Origin: Phycisphaerales bacterium
GTDB taxonomy: Bacteria > Planctomycetota > Phycisphaerae > Phycisphaerales > UBA1924
Assembly: GCA_029260515.1 (NCBI GenBank)
Contig: JAJDDC010000052.1
Coordinates: forward strand, 1-41,697
DNA: 41,697 bases
Direction: 5' to 3'
In this document: in pieces, positions 8,020-17,500 of the stretch
Layout: every line of letters begins with the position of its first letter
Position numbering within the stretch: the first letter of the stretch is position 1
The notes under the pieces: generated by a model
The model's input: the letters and a program-made list of their open reading frames with translations, nothing else
Database searches by the model: none
Told to the model about the DNA's origin: nothing
Made by a program: the position numbers and the translations under genes

Positions 8020-8350
8020 GCGGCATGGAGACTTGTATGGTCATATGAAGCAAACGATCATATTTAAAGACATAACAGGATCAAAGAATGACCCAATAGA
8101 CAGCAGTTTAACACCATCTACAATATGGACTTGTCAGGCTGCAATTGACAGTTTTAGGATGGAAGAAAAAACAGAAGGCGCACGAGAAACGGCTTTCACG
8201 GGTAAAGTATTCACAGTAAGATATAAAGCTGAATTAGACGACACAACTTTAGTAATTGAACATAGAAGTACAGATTATGACATTGAGGCGGTAGATGATC
8301 TATTTGGAGATATGGCATTTATGCAAATAAAAGCGGTAAGAAGGGTATGA
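8006..8350 (+). CDS. Head closure / head-tail joining protein
   Basis: 114 aa, beta-rich. The pattern DLYGHMKQTIIFKD..., TFTVRYKAELDDTT and DYDIEAVDDLFGDMAFMQIKAVRR resembles the Phage_H_T_join family, which seals the head after packaging. It overlaps the connector by 14 bp and the next gene by 4 bp (ATGA). An in-frame Met at residue 14 is an alternative start. Confidence 0.75.
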   Translation: MREYKRHGDLYGHMKQTIIFKDITGSKNDPIDSSLTPSTIWTCQAAIDSFRMEEKTEGARETAFTGKVFTVRYKAELDDTTLVIEHRSTDYDIEAVDDLFGDMAFMQIKAVRRV

Positions 8351-8793
8351 CAAATCGAGTAGACATATCAGGCCCGCAAAAGGAAATAAAAGCCTTTATA
8401 AATCAATTAGGTGTTAATACTCAATTGAAGATAGCCAAGAAAATGTCGGTCCCTGTTTTGTATGTGGCAAGGGCATTGGCCCCGGTAGGGACGCAAGAAA
8501 ACCCACGATATAGAGGTAGGGCGAGAAAGGGTACTCGAAACAAAAGGCCAAAGATTTGGCAAAGAACATTGCCAGGAAACCTTAGAAGATCACACGACGC
8601 ACAACCGAACGGGAGAAAATATAGAGTAGGTCCACATGTTAAGGCACCGCCAAAGGAGTTTGCTTTTTACGCATGGGCACATCATAAATTGAATAATCCT
8701 TGGTTAAAAAGAGCAGAAAACCAAAGCAGAAAACAAGCCGAGACAATAGGGATACAAGAAATTGAAACATTGATCAGAAACAAACGATTATAA
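8347..8793 (+). CDS. Tail completion protein, HK97 gp10-like
   Basis: 148 aa, strongly basic. The ARALAPVGTQENPR segment followed by LRRS and a C-terminal YAWAHHKLNNPWLKRA match the gp10-like neck family (the usual pattern is APVdTG...LR.S...Y....E.Gt...p..pfl.pA). It joins the completed tail to the head. Position after the joining protein supports this. Confidence 0.8.
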   Translation: MTNRVDISGPQKEIKAFINQLGVNTQLKIAKKMSVPVLYVARALAPVGTQENPRYRGRARKGTRNKRPKIWQRTLPGNLRRSHDAQPNGRKYRVGPHVKAPPKEFAFYAWAHHKLNNPWLKRAENQSRKQAETIGIQEIETLIRNKRL

Positions 8794-8794
8794 A

Positions 8795-9205
8795 ATGGCA
8801 GTACAAACGATAGAGGCGGCAATTGTGCAAAAGTTACGAGCAACGGCAGCTATAACGGCTTTAGTGGCCAGTGGTGAAATATCTGCTAATGTAGCGGACC
8901 AGGATAGCGAACAATCAAGCGCACCTTATATAGTAGTAATTACCGATGATCGCGAAGACGAACAAAGTCAAGACGGTACCGGAATATCAAGTCAATCAAT
9001 ATTCACAGACATATACCATGAAGGCGTACAAGATGCTGGAGATATAGCGGTCGAAATAAGAACGGCTTTACAGGATTATAGCGGCACGCATGACAGTATA
9101 ATAATACAGGAAATGTGGTTGGTAAATTCAACTATGGCACGAGATAACGAAGTGGATAAACACGTTTATCGGTTGGCATGGCAAACAAGAATAGTATTAT
9201 CATGA
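8795..9205 (+). CDS. Tail terminator-like protein (DUF3168 type)
   Basis: 136 aa. N-terminal helix (IEAAIVQKLRATAAITALV), then APYIVVITDDRE and a C-terminal strand WQTRIVL fit the gpU/DUF3168 family that caps the tail tube and sets the joint to the head. It overlaps the next tiny gene by ATGA. Confidence 0.75.
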   Translation: MAVQTIEAAIVQKLRATAAITALVASGEISANVADQDSEQSSAPYIVVITDDREDEQSQDGTGISSQSIFTDIYHEGVQDAGDIAVEIRTALQDYSGTHDSIIIQEMWLVNSTMARDNEVDKHVYRLAWQTRIVLS

Positions 9206-9351
9206 TAGTATTAAAAGAAGATTACAAAGGATTTAAGGCCGGGCAAAAAGTAACCCAGGGGCCAAAGGGAGACGCATATCTCATTAAGATGGGAATTGCA
9301 GAAAACCCAAAGAAAAAAGTTAAAAAATTGATAACCTCAAAAAATAAATAG
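9202..9351 (+). CDS. Small basic protein between tail terminator and tail tube
   Basis: 49 aa. The start overlaps the previous stop as ATGA, and the stop is 2 bp before the tail-tube ATG, so it fits the operon exactly. The sequence MIVLKEDYKGFKAGQK...LIKMGIAE follows the pattern (LKDY-GF-KG ... L---G-AE) of small proteins commonly found among siphovirus head-tail genes. Lys-rich tail. Function unknown. Confidence 0.65.
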   Translation: MIVLKEDYKGFKAGQKVTQGPKGDAYLIKMGIAENPKKKVKKLITSKNK

Positions 9352-9353
9352 AT

Positions 9354-9770
9354 ATGGCAATTTTATCAGGAACTACGATGAGATTGAGATTTACCCGCCC
9401 TGCGGGTTCTCTCTTAACTTTCGTGAACGCTACCACAATGAGCGTAAATCATGGAACTAATACACGTTCTTTAATTCATAAAGACAATGTTGGAAGCCAC
9501 GACGAAGTAACGCCGGACGGTCTTAATACTACGTCGAATGTTACATTCTTTAAAGAAGATGCAAGCACATACTCCGAAATGGTTGCGGCGTGGAACGCTG
9601 AAGAAACTGTGGTTTTAGAATGGCATAATGGCGTAGTGGGAGAAGAGAAATACACGCAATCTGCCATAATTACAAGCGTTCAAAAAACGGCAACTGTTAG
9701 AGAATCAGTAACAGGTACAGTGTCTTTCACACATACTGGAGCCCTGACAATTGGAACCGTACCAATATAA
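9354..9770 (+). CDS. Major tail tube protein
   Basis: 138 aa, beta-rich and Thr/Ser-rich, with the N-terminal motif GTTMRLRF and C-terminal RESVTGTVSFTHTGALTIG, as in tail tube proteins of the TP901-1-like group. It is placed immediately before the tail chaperone genes, as in most siphoviruses. It polymerises into the tail tube around the tape measure protein. Confidence 0.8.
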   Translation: MAILSGTTMRLRFTRPAGSLLTFVNATTMSVNHGTNTRSLIHKDNVGSHDEVTPDGLNTTSNVTFFKEDASTYSEMVAAWNAEETVVLEWHNGVVGEEKYTQSAIITSVQKTATVRESVTGTVSFTHTGALTIGTVPI

Positions 9771-9792
9771 TTAGTAATTAAAAAAAAGAGCA

Positions 9793-10215
9793 ATGAATAC
9801 AATTACAATCGAAGGAAAGACCTACTCTTATAAAGTTAGGGGTGGGGCCGTTAAGTCTTTTGAAAAAAAGACAGGATATTCAATTTTCAAAATTGACCAG
9901 GATAGTATTGGAGACTTTACAAGTCTATCTGATTTTATTCTGTTATGTGTAAACGGATTAACAGAACCGGTTTTAGATGAGGTAGAATTAAACGAGCAAA
10001 TTGAAATATTGGGAGAAATCTTGTCGGGAAAAAAGAGAAAAGCAAGCGTACAGGAATCGACCATATCAAACGACTTGCCTACTCAAACGGATGCTCCGTC
10101 TACGAATGGTCAAGAATTATTCAAGACCCAGACTTCGACCTCTCAGAATTCTTCGTACAAGCCTTTGAGCGAAGAAGAGATAAACAGGAGGATAAATGGC
10201 ATTCCAGAAGGATAG
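9793..10215 (+). CDS. Tail assembly chaperone, short form (gpG analogue)
   Basis: 140 aa in the zero frame. Residues 1-81 are a normal-looking chaperone domain (ITIEGKTYSYKVRGGAVKSF...). From residue 82 on, the sequence becomes Ser/Thr/Gln-rich, as expected where a second reading frame is under selection. A slippery site at 10026-10035 lets a fraction of ribosomes shift -1 to make the long form. Chaperones of this kind coat the tape measure protein during tail assembly and are absent from the virion. Confidence 0.85.
   Translation: MNTITIEGKTYSYKVRGGAVKSFEKKTGYSIFKIDQDSIGDFTSLSDFILLCVNGLTEPVLDEVELNEQIEILGEILSGKKRKASVQESTISNDLPTQTDAPSTNGQELFKTQTSTSQNSSYKPLSEEEINRRINGIPEG
10026..10035 (+). promoter_or_regulatory. 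Programmed -1 frameshift site GGGAAAAAAG
   Basis: In the zero frame the bases read G-GGA-AAA-AAG. This contains two overlapping X-XXY-YYZ heptamers, including A-AAA-AAG, the heptamer used by E. coli dnaX. The -1 frame is open from here to 10403 with no stop, and encodes a typical gpT-like domain. Confidence 0.85.
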
Positions 10216-10403
10216 CGGCTTTGATGTTGTCGGAATTTGAGGTTTTAGATGAGCAGGGATTTAAAAGGAAATTGAGAGAGGATGATATTTTCCCGCTTGA
10301 TACGGATGAAAATATTGTACATGAAACATATGAGACAACCGACGAAGAAAGGGCGGAGATAGCAGCGCAATGGGCGCGAATTGACGAACAAGAAAACAAT
10401 TGA
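10035..10403 (+). CDS. Tail assembly chaperone, frameshift extension (gpT part of gpGT)
   Basis: This is the -1 frame downstream of the slip site: 122 aa starting EKSKRTGIDHIKRLAYSNG and ending IDEQENN. Fused to the first 81 residues of the upstream frame it gives a 203-aa GT protein. The extension holds SRIIQDPDFDLSEFF and EDKWHSRRIAALML, helices typical of T-like domains that bind the tape measure. An internal TTG at 10221 gives only a 60-aa fragment and is not the likely start. The stop is one base before the tape measure ATG. Confidence 0.82.
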   Translation, partial: EKSKRTGIDHIKRLAYSNGCSVYEWSRIIQDPDFDLSEFFVQAFERRRDKQEDKWHSRRIAALMLSEFEVLDEQGFKRKLREDDIFPLDTDENIVHETYETTDEERAEIAAQWARIDEQENN

Positions 10404-10404
10404 T

Positions 10405-12231
10405 ATGTCATTATTCGGATCAATTAGCATAGAGGTAGGAGCGAACTTAGCAGGGTTAAAGGTCGGTATGTCCGAATCCTTAAAGATGTTAGATAATTGG
10501 GGCGATAAGGCTAAGTCAAAAACTGATAGTTTATGGAAGGACTTTGCGTCTGGAATGTCCGGAATATGGAAGGAATTAAAGACAGGGCTAAAGGATAATC
10601 TATTTGAGACCTTTGATCTTGTGGCGGGTGGGTTACGTGGTATATCAGATGCTATCGGCAAACTTAAAGGTCCACTGTCTATACTTCCACAACATACACA
10701 AAACAATATTAATGCTTTTGCAGCTTTGGCAGATAAATCTGCGGGGGTAGTCGGAGGACTGGCAGCCGTTGGAGACACTCTAAAGCCGCTTGCAAAGATG
10801 TTTCCTGCATTGGCGGCAGTGGGGGTAAAGTCAATGGGGGTTCTATGGACTGCTATATCTGGTCCTATAGGGTGGATTTCGGCGGCTGTTATAGCGTTAG
10901 GCGTGGTTATTTATAACAATATGGACGCGTCCATAAAGATAATAACAGGATTGGCCAATGCCTTTATATTAGCATATAACAAATCTTTATTTCTTAGAAC
11001 CAGTGTAGAGGCTTTATTATTACCGTTTAAGGATCTTATCGCAATCGGTCAATCAATTGGCAGGCTATTTTCAGACGGTTTCGAAAATGCAGAGGTTATA
11101 TTTTTTGATTTAAAAGCAAGTTTAGCCAAAATAGCCGCTGATAGTGCAGATAATATAAAGGATGGATTGAAGCCAATCTCGCCGGAAGATGCAGAAAAGT
11201 TTTTAAGACCTATACAGACGATCGGAGACGGGATAAAGAATATATGGAACAATCTTGGTGCTGATGATGCTGCAATGCAAGATGCGCTAAATGGGTTATC
11301 AAAACTATCTACTGGTTTTGATGATCTTAACAAAAAGGCCAAAGAGTTTAAATTTAATCCCTTTGGTGAAGATAAAATTGAGGACGTTAAATTCTTTGAT
11401 GACGAGTCGAACCCATTTAGGAAAATGGAGCCTTTAATTAAGAGTTTCACAACCGCAGATCTGGCAGCCCGTGAAATGGGCAAAGGCATTAACAGGGTAT
11501 TTCTTAGCGTCAAGTCAACTGCAGGCGATACATTCAAAGAAATAAGTGACGCCGTTAAACAATTTTCAAACGATGTCGGTCAGGGTTTAGCGGGTATTTT
11601 TGTGAATATATTCGACAAAAAAGATACTGGAAGATTAAAGGATCTTAACGAAGAGCTAAAGGAACAAAAGAAGATTCTTAAAGACAAAAGTGCAGATAAA
11701 GATATAAGAGATGCGGCGAAGGCCAGAATAAATCTTATCCACGAAGAAATTGCAGCCGAAAAAGACAAAGCCAACATAATAGTACAGGCAGGTAGCGTTA
11801 TCATTGATGCTGTTAAAAAACAAATAGGCGCTTATCTTGCTAATGCGATAGCGGCGTTAATACCGTCTGTGATAAAGTCGATACCGTTTCCTTTTAATAT
11901 GTTAGCGGTCGGTGGAGCGGTGGCGGCATTGTCGGGACTATTCAAATCTAAAGTGCCAAAATTAGCACAAGGGGGAATCTTAACAGGCCGCACACTATTC
12001 GAAGGCGGTGAGTATCCAGGGGCGGCAAACAACCCCGAAGTAGTGGCACCACTCGATAAGCTAACGGGATACATGAAAAGAGCTATGCCTAATATGTCAA
12101 GACAACAATTACAACCTGTTATAGTAGGAGGTGTAATTGAAAATATTCAAAGAGGCGAAGACATATACCAAATAGTAAGACTCCAACATCAACGCACTAA
12201 ACGAACTACCGGAATAAATTACTTTGAATAA
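10405..12231 (+). CDS. Tape measure protein
   Basis: 608 aa from the ATG at 10405; a TTG at 10381 would add 8 residues inside the chaperone gene. Long helical stretches, a hydrophobic region (about 114-170, GWISAAVIALGVVIYNN), a second one near the C terminus (FPFNMLAVGGAVAALSGLF), and the C-terminal GGILTGR...NPEVVAPLDKL motif are characteristic. It sets tail length: at about 0.15 nm per residue, roughly 90 nm. The C-terminal coiled part (DLNEELKEQKKILKDKS) is strongly charged. Confidence 0.88.
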   Translation: MSLFGSISIEVGANLAGLKVGMSESLKMLDNWGDKAKSKTDSLWKDFASGMSGIWKELKTGLKDNLFETFDLVAGGLRGISDAIGKLKGPLSILPQHTQNNINAFAALADKSAGVVGGLAAVGDTLKPLAKMFPALAAVGVKSMGVLWTAISGPIGWISAAVIALGVVIYNNMDASIKIITGLANAFILAYNKSLFLRTSVEALLLPFKDLIAIGQSIGRLFSDGFENAEVIFFDLKASLAKIAADSADNIKDGLKPISPEDAEKFLRPIQTIGDGIKNIWNNLGADDAAMQDALNGLSKLSTGFDDLNKKAKEFKFNPFGEDKIEDVKFFDDESNPFRKMEPLIKSFTTADLAAREMGKGINRVFLSVKSTAGDTFKEISDAVKQFSNDVGQGLAGIFVNIFDKKDTGRLKDLNEELKEQKKILKDKSADKDIRDAAKARINLIHEEIAAEKDKANIIVQAGSVIIDAVKKQIGAYLANAIAALIPSVIKSIPFPFNMLAVGGAVAALSGLFKSKVPKLAQGGILTGRTLFEGGEYPGAANNPEVVAPLDKLTGYMKRAMPNMSRQQLQPVIVGGVIENIQRGEDIYQIVRLQHQRTKRTTGINYFE

Positions 12232-14594
12232 TGGCAAAGTTATTAACCGGACAATTTAATAGTAAAAAACAAGTAACATTCTTTGTCTATATTTATGATG
12301 AGGACTTAGGGATGGACAGCACAGACGAAATGCAAATCACATCGCGCCCTGTCTGGAATTGGGACGGATCAGATAAAGACTTATACCAAACTATAAAAGC
12401 CGGAAACTATACAGTCGGAATAAATGTCCCAGGATCCGGAGCGGTTAAGACTTTCGTAGATGCTCTAATTGCAGAAACCGATGAGCATAGATATTGGATG
12501 CAAATTGTAAGAAACGGTGTAGAAAAGTTTCGCGGATGGTTGCAAATTGATCAATCTACTATCCCTATCAGAAGCCGTACAGACTTTCCTTTTACATTAA
12601 GGGCAACCGATAGTCTCGGATTACTTGGAAATTATGACTATATAGATCCAGCCACTCCAGAAGATCCATATAGAGGCGCTATAAGCGTTAAAGATCATTT
12701 ACGACTTATTCTATTAAGTGCGGACATATCAGAGCTATACGGTGCTTCAGATCCCTTTTTATCAGTAAGTACGGTCTATCATAATTCATTGATGCCGAAT
12801 ACTACTGATGACTTTAGTGATAGGATTTACATAGATCATAGAAAGTTTGCTGCCAAAGTAGAAGAACAATTTAGTGACATAGTTTTTTTAGTCGAGACAT
12901 CTATAGGATCACAGCCAGTAGAAGCCGGAAATGCACGAGAAACATTAGAACAACTATGTTTTCAATTTAACGCCGTGTTTTTTCATTCTAACGGACATTA
13001 TTATTTTATAAGTCGGGAACGGCTTTTAAGTGGTCCATCAATTCCACTTTGGACATATGCTACAGATGGAAGCCTGCTAAATACAACCGCAGAAAGTAGG
13101 GCCGTGACAATAGGATCACAGACCGTAAATAATACAGGCTACTTTATGTATAATGAAGGCGGCACTTATACGTACTTGACACCTATCAAAGAACTAATTA
13201 TCGACCATCAGAGGGGCGGCGGCAATAACAAAATTGTAGGGCAAGAATGGATAATAGAAAACCATCCTGAAGTATGTTTTGACGAAATTAATAACGCTGG
13301 AAATGCGTATATTGTAGGTCGGTTTGTTGTTAAATATTCTGTCAAGTATATTGTAGGAACAGACACGGGATTCTTTAGAATAAGATTAGGATTAATTATA
13401 AAGGTAGGTACTAAATATTTGCATAGAAATGTAGAAAGCGGGTTTGATGTATGGAGCAATGGCCCCGGTAATTATCCTACATCACAAATACCCTATCAGG
13501 ATGCTGCATGGTCTGATGTGGTAGGATATTGGAACATAATATTAGATACTCCGGCTGGGCTATCTTTTGGGTTTGGAGATAACTATACTACAATAATTGA
13601 TATAGAATCTCCTGCTATCCCGGCAAGTGGCCAACTTTGTGTCGATGTGGTATTTTTGGAACTCAGAAAGTTTGATTCTTTTACAATCCTTGGAGATGAT
13701 CAATGGGATACCGTAACATTTTCGGATGAAGATACATTTTCAAGAGATGGTAAAACATGGGACTTGTACTGGGAATTCAAAGACAACTATCTTAACATTC
13801 AATCTGATGATTCAGAAGTCAATGAAGATACATTGGCATATACAAGATACCGGGCTACTGTTAACCCGCGAAACTCTGAAAGATTAGAATATAGTACAGG
13901 CATAGGAGATGACAAAGGAAGTAACACGCATGGCCGTATTCAGATAGACAAGAGTGCGGGTCTTGATGGATCCGATCTTGAAGATGCGGACGGCGGATGG
14001 ACAATAAACGGGGCGGGCACTGTATGGGACCACTTTGTAAAATTGTTAGCGTGGGATATGGCACGGCTAAGAGTCGGAATAGTTAGGATAATGAATTGCG
14101 TGTTAAACACAACGGTTGACACATTTGAGCCACATACATTAACTACCTTTGATGGGAAAGTATCTATAATGGGAAACGTTCAATGTGATGCTATTAGTGA
14201 AGATTGCGGCGGCAATTGGTATAGTATCGAGGACGTTGATAATACCAAGGTAACGGTCACAGATAAGGCATATTCCATATCAAAAGGCAAAAGCCCAAAT
14301 GAAACTATAACAGACCCTATAAGCGATGATGTAAGCTATATTCACGAGGTAACGGGTATCACAACTTTAAGAATTGCAGTCCCGGCTGCCAGTCCATTAC
14401 CGGACCCTGATGTGTATAGTTATGCTCAAATAAATGCAATGTTCAGGAAAGCTATAAGGGGTACGGCAAATTTAAAATTCAAAGACACATTATCTTTGCC
14501 TACTGACATAGGAATTGATAATGCAACAAATGAAATAATTTTACAACGGATTCCATCTACTACGGATGAGTTCTTTTTTCACTGGAAATTTTAA
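12231..14594 (+). CDS. Large tail-tip / baseplate hub protein
   Basis: 787 aa; the start overlaps the tape measure stop (TAATG). Beta-rich, with an N-terminal part (GWLQIDQSTIPIRSRTDFP, then LRATDSLGLLGNYDY) that I associate with tail-tip proteins of Bacteroidota phages, and a Thr/Asp-rich C-terminal half. Position directly after the tape measure is where distal-tail and tail-hub functions lie; one long protein may combine both. No lysozyme or peptidase motif is visible. The specific role is inferred from gene order. Confidence 0.65.
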   Translation: MAKLLTGQFNSKKQVTFFVYIYDEDLGMDSTDEMQITSRPVWNWDGSDKDLYQTIKAGNYTVGINVPGSGAVKTFVDALIAETDEHRYWMQIVRNGVEKFRGWLQIDQSTIPIRSRTDFPFTLRATDSLGLLGNYDYIDPATPEDPYRGAISVKDHLRLILLSADISELYGASDPFLSVSTVYHNSLMPNTTDDFSDRIYIDHRKFAAKVEEQFSDIVFLVETSIGSQPVEAGNARETLEQLCFQFNAVFFHSNGHYYFISRERLLSGPSIPLWTYATDGSLLNTTAESRAVTIGSQTVNNTGYFMYNEGGTYTYLTPIKELIIDHQRGGGNNKIVGQEWIIENHPEVCFDEINNAGNAYIVGRFVVKYSVKYIVGTDTGFFRIRLGLIIKVGTKYLHRNVESGFDVWSNGPGNYPTSQIPYQDAAWSDVVGYWNIILDTPAGLSFGFGDNYTTIIDIESPAIPASGQLCVDVVFLELRKFDSFTILGDDQWDTVTFSDEDTFSRDGKTWDLYWEFKDNYLNIQSDDSEVNEDTLAYTRYRATVNPRNSERLEYSTGIGDDKGSNTHGRIQIDKSAGLDGSDLEDADGGWTINGAGTVWDHFVKLLAWDMARLRVGIVRIMNCVLNTTVDTFEPHTLTTFDGKVSIMGNVQCDAISEDCGGNWYSIEDVDNTKVTVTDKAYSISKGKSPNETITDPISDDVSYIHEVTGITTLRIAVPAASPLPDPDVYSYAQINAMFRKAIRGTANLKFKDTLSLPTDIGIDNATNEIILQRIPSTTDEFFFHWKF

Positions 14595-14597
14595 ATA

Positions 14598-17500
14598 ATG
14601 AGAATAATAAAAACAATAATTCTAATTTTTACGGCTGCTATATTAAGCGCCCAAACTAAACCGATGGATATAGAAGTTAATCCAAAAGATACACTTTATG
14701 CGGGCGGTGACTCTATAGGTTTAATTCTTGTAGTTGATACATTAACGGGCGAATATGGTCACGCTGTTTTGAAAAAATATCAAGTCATAAGTATATCGGG
14801 AGACACGCTATTCTTAGAAAACGGCGGCTTTGTAGATATGGGCGCTAATTATGATAATATTTATACGATAGATGGTTCGTTAACAGAAGATAGAATACTC
14901 GGGTTAAATTCTAACGATCTAACATTTGACGGGTCATCAAGGGATATTACATTCACATCAACTGGTGAAATAGGAATAGGCACGGCTACGCCAACAAATA
15001 AAATTCACCTGAACGAGGCAGCGTCAGCAGCATTCGAGGGATTTAGAACTCAAAATATTTCGGGGTATTCTGAATTTGGAACTATCTCGGGTTATGGACA
15101 AATAAAGGTTGGGGGAACGATCGGTCAGACTTGGCGTAATATTTCAGGTGAATCATGGACGGGAATAAATGTTATTCCAAGCGGTCAAATTTTCCATGTA
15201 AAAACATTAGAAGGGGTTAATGCATTTAGTATTGAGAACACTACTGGAGATATCGGAATAGGCACAACCACGCCAGACGCCAAACTTGATATAGAGGGCG
15301 GAAATGTTAGACTCTCAGACTATGGCAGCCAAGCAATAACAGGAACACACACCAATATGATAGGTGTGGAATCAGATGGCGATCTAATTGAAATATCAAA
15401 TAATTCAGACACTATAACTAAGGTGTGGGCAAGTGTAAGTGGTGGCGCTCCATTCTGGAAAGTAGACGCAACTATTAATCCTGACAGTGTGGCTACTGAT
15501 GGATATATTGAGGCCGTATCTATTACAAATGACTCTTTAGTTTTTACCGGAACAGATCAAGCCTTTACGGGCAAATTAGACCTTAGTCCATATCTTGATA
15601 ATACAAATATCTATACGGTAAACGATACACTAACAGCCGATAGAACACTATATGACGGAGGCTTTGATCTCACTTTAGGAGATGGGGTATTCATAAACGA
15701 AGATGGCAAAGTAGGCATTCAAACAATCACGCCTACTCAGAGCTTAGAGGTAAGCGGTAATGTATTAGCAAAAGGCTCTTCTGCGCAATTGCAATTGCAG
15801 CCTACAAGCGATGTCCAGTCTAATAGAATCTACTTTAATAATACGGCGGGGACTACAAAGGGTCAAATTACATACGGATACACGGGTGATTATATGAATT
15901 TCCTTACAGGGGCGGCAGAGCGCATGAGAATAAATAGCACAGGTGTAGGAATAGGAACAACAACCCCGGATGCCAAGTTAGACGTAGAGGGCGGTAATGT
16001 AAGGTTCTCAGATTACGGAGCGGGTACGGAAACCGGAACGGAAACATATAATTTATCAGTTGATGTTGATGGTGACATAATTGAAACCGAACCGCTTGAT
16101 AGTATTTCAGAATTGGTAAATGATCTCGCCTTTATTTCAAATTCGTCCGACACTTCGCTTTATAAGTTTGATGGAACGATACCAGCAGGAACAGGCCGGA
16201 TTGTTACTATGGGTGATGCTTCGAGTTCATTAAAGATAGACGGTACAGGTACAAATGATTTATATTTTACCAATGATAGCAAAATAGGAATAGGGACAGC
16301 CACTCCGAGCGATCCCATCCACTTAAATTATAGTGCATCGGCTGCATATAACGCCTTTCGAACAGAAAACCTAAATGGATATGCAAGATTTGGTACAGTT
16401 TCGGGATACCTTAGAATGGACGTAGGGGCTACTCCCGCTATATATGCCAGGGATATATCGAGCGAGCCTTGGGTAGGCGTAGGGGTCGTTCCTTCCGGTC
16501 CCTTCCAGGTGAACACACAAGAGGGTGTTACTTCGATCATGGTTGAAAATACTACTGGAGATGTGGGCATAGGTACCACTACGCCAGATGTTAGATTTGA
16601 TGTAGAGGGTGGGACGGTAAAGTTTTCAGAATACGGAATAGGCACATATGACGGCGGCACAGAAACATATCTTTTAGGGGTCGATGCAGACGGTGATATA
16701 GTAGAAAAAGAATTAATACTTAATTTGTCACAACTCAACAATGATTTAGGTTTAAATGCTTTAGACACTTCTATCTATAAGTTCGATGGAACACTGACAG
16801 GTCCGCGCACCCTTACTATGGGCGGAGAAAGTTTAAAATTTAAAGGAACGGGAGGGGATAGTATTGTTTTTAGTTCTTTAGGAACAATTAATGCAACTTC
16901 TGATATTCAATCATTAGGAGGCAACATAAGGGCTATTTCGGGTCCATCAAAAACAGAAATAAGAGGAAACGAATTAGTGTTTGATGATATAGATCCTTTT
17001 ATAAAAAGTGACTATTTTGATGGTGATATTACAATGATAACAAGGAATATAGATTCAGGTTACCAAAATATATTTAAAGCATTCGGAGCTACGCATGATT
17101 TTGAAATATTTCCTAATTTAATATTATCAGATTATGGAGCAGGGACATATGACATAGGGTCAGGGGCGTATCTATTAGCAGTACAGGCAGATGGAGACGT
17201 AATTGAAACTGATATTATTACCGCAGTCTCACAATTGACTAATGATTCTGGATATGTCACGACCTCAAATGATGCAGATAGTGACCCAACAAATGAACTT
17301 CAAGATATAGGGCTACAGAGTGGGGACCAAATAACCCTAACAAATTCCAGTACGTTTGTTGATCTCGGGAATACGTTGTCTGGTTGGGACCAGAATAGTT
17401 CAAACGATCTAACAACTTCGACTGTGTTTAGTGGTGGTGTGGGTGGTCTATTTAACAATTTACAATTAGATCCTAATATAGTTGGGCCTACTGAATTAGC

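Noticed and set aside
10121..11537. Long minus-strand ORFs opposite the tail chaperone and tape measure genes
   Set aside because: They mirror strongly supported plus-strand genes, have Ser/Ile-rich translations typical of antisense frames and no start context.
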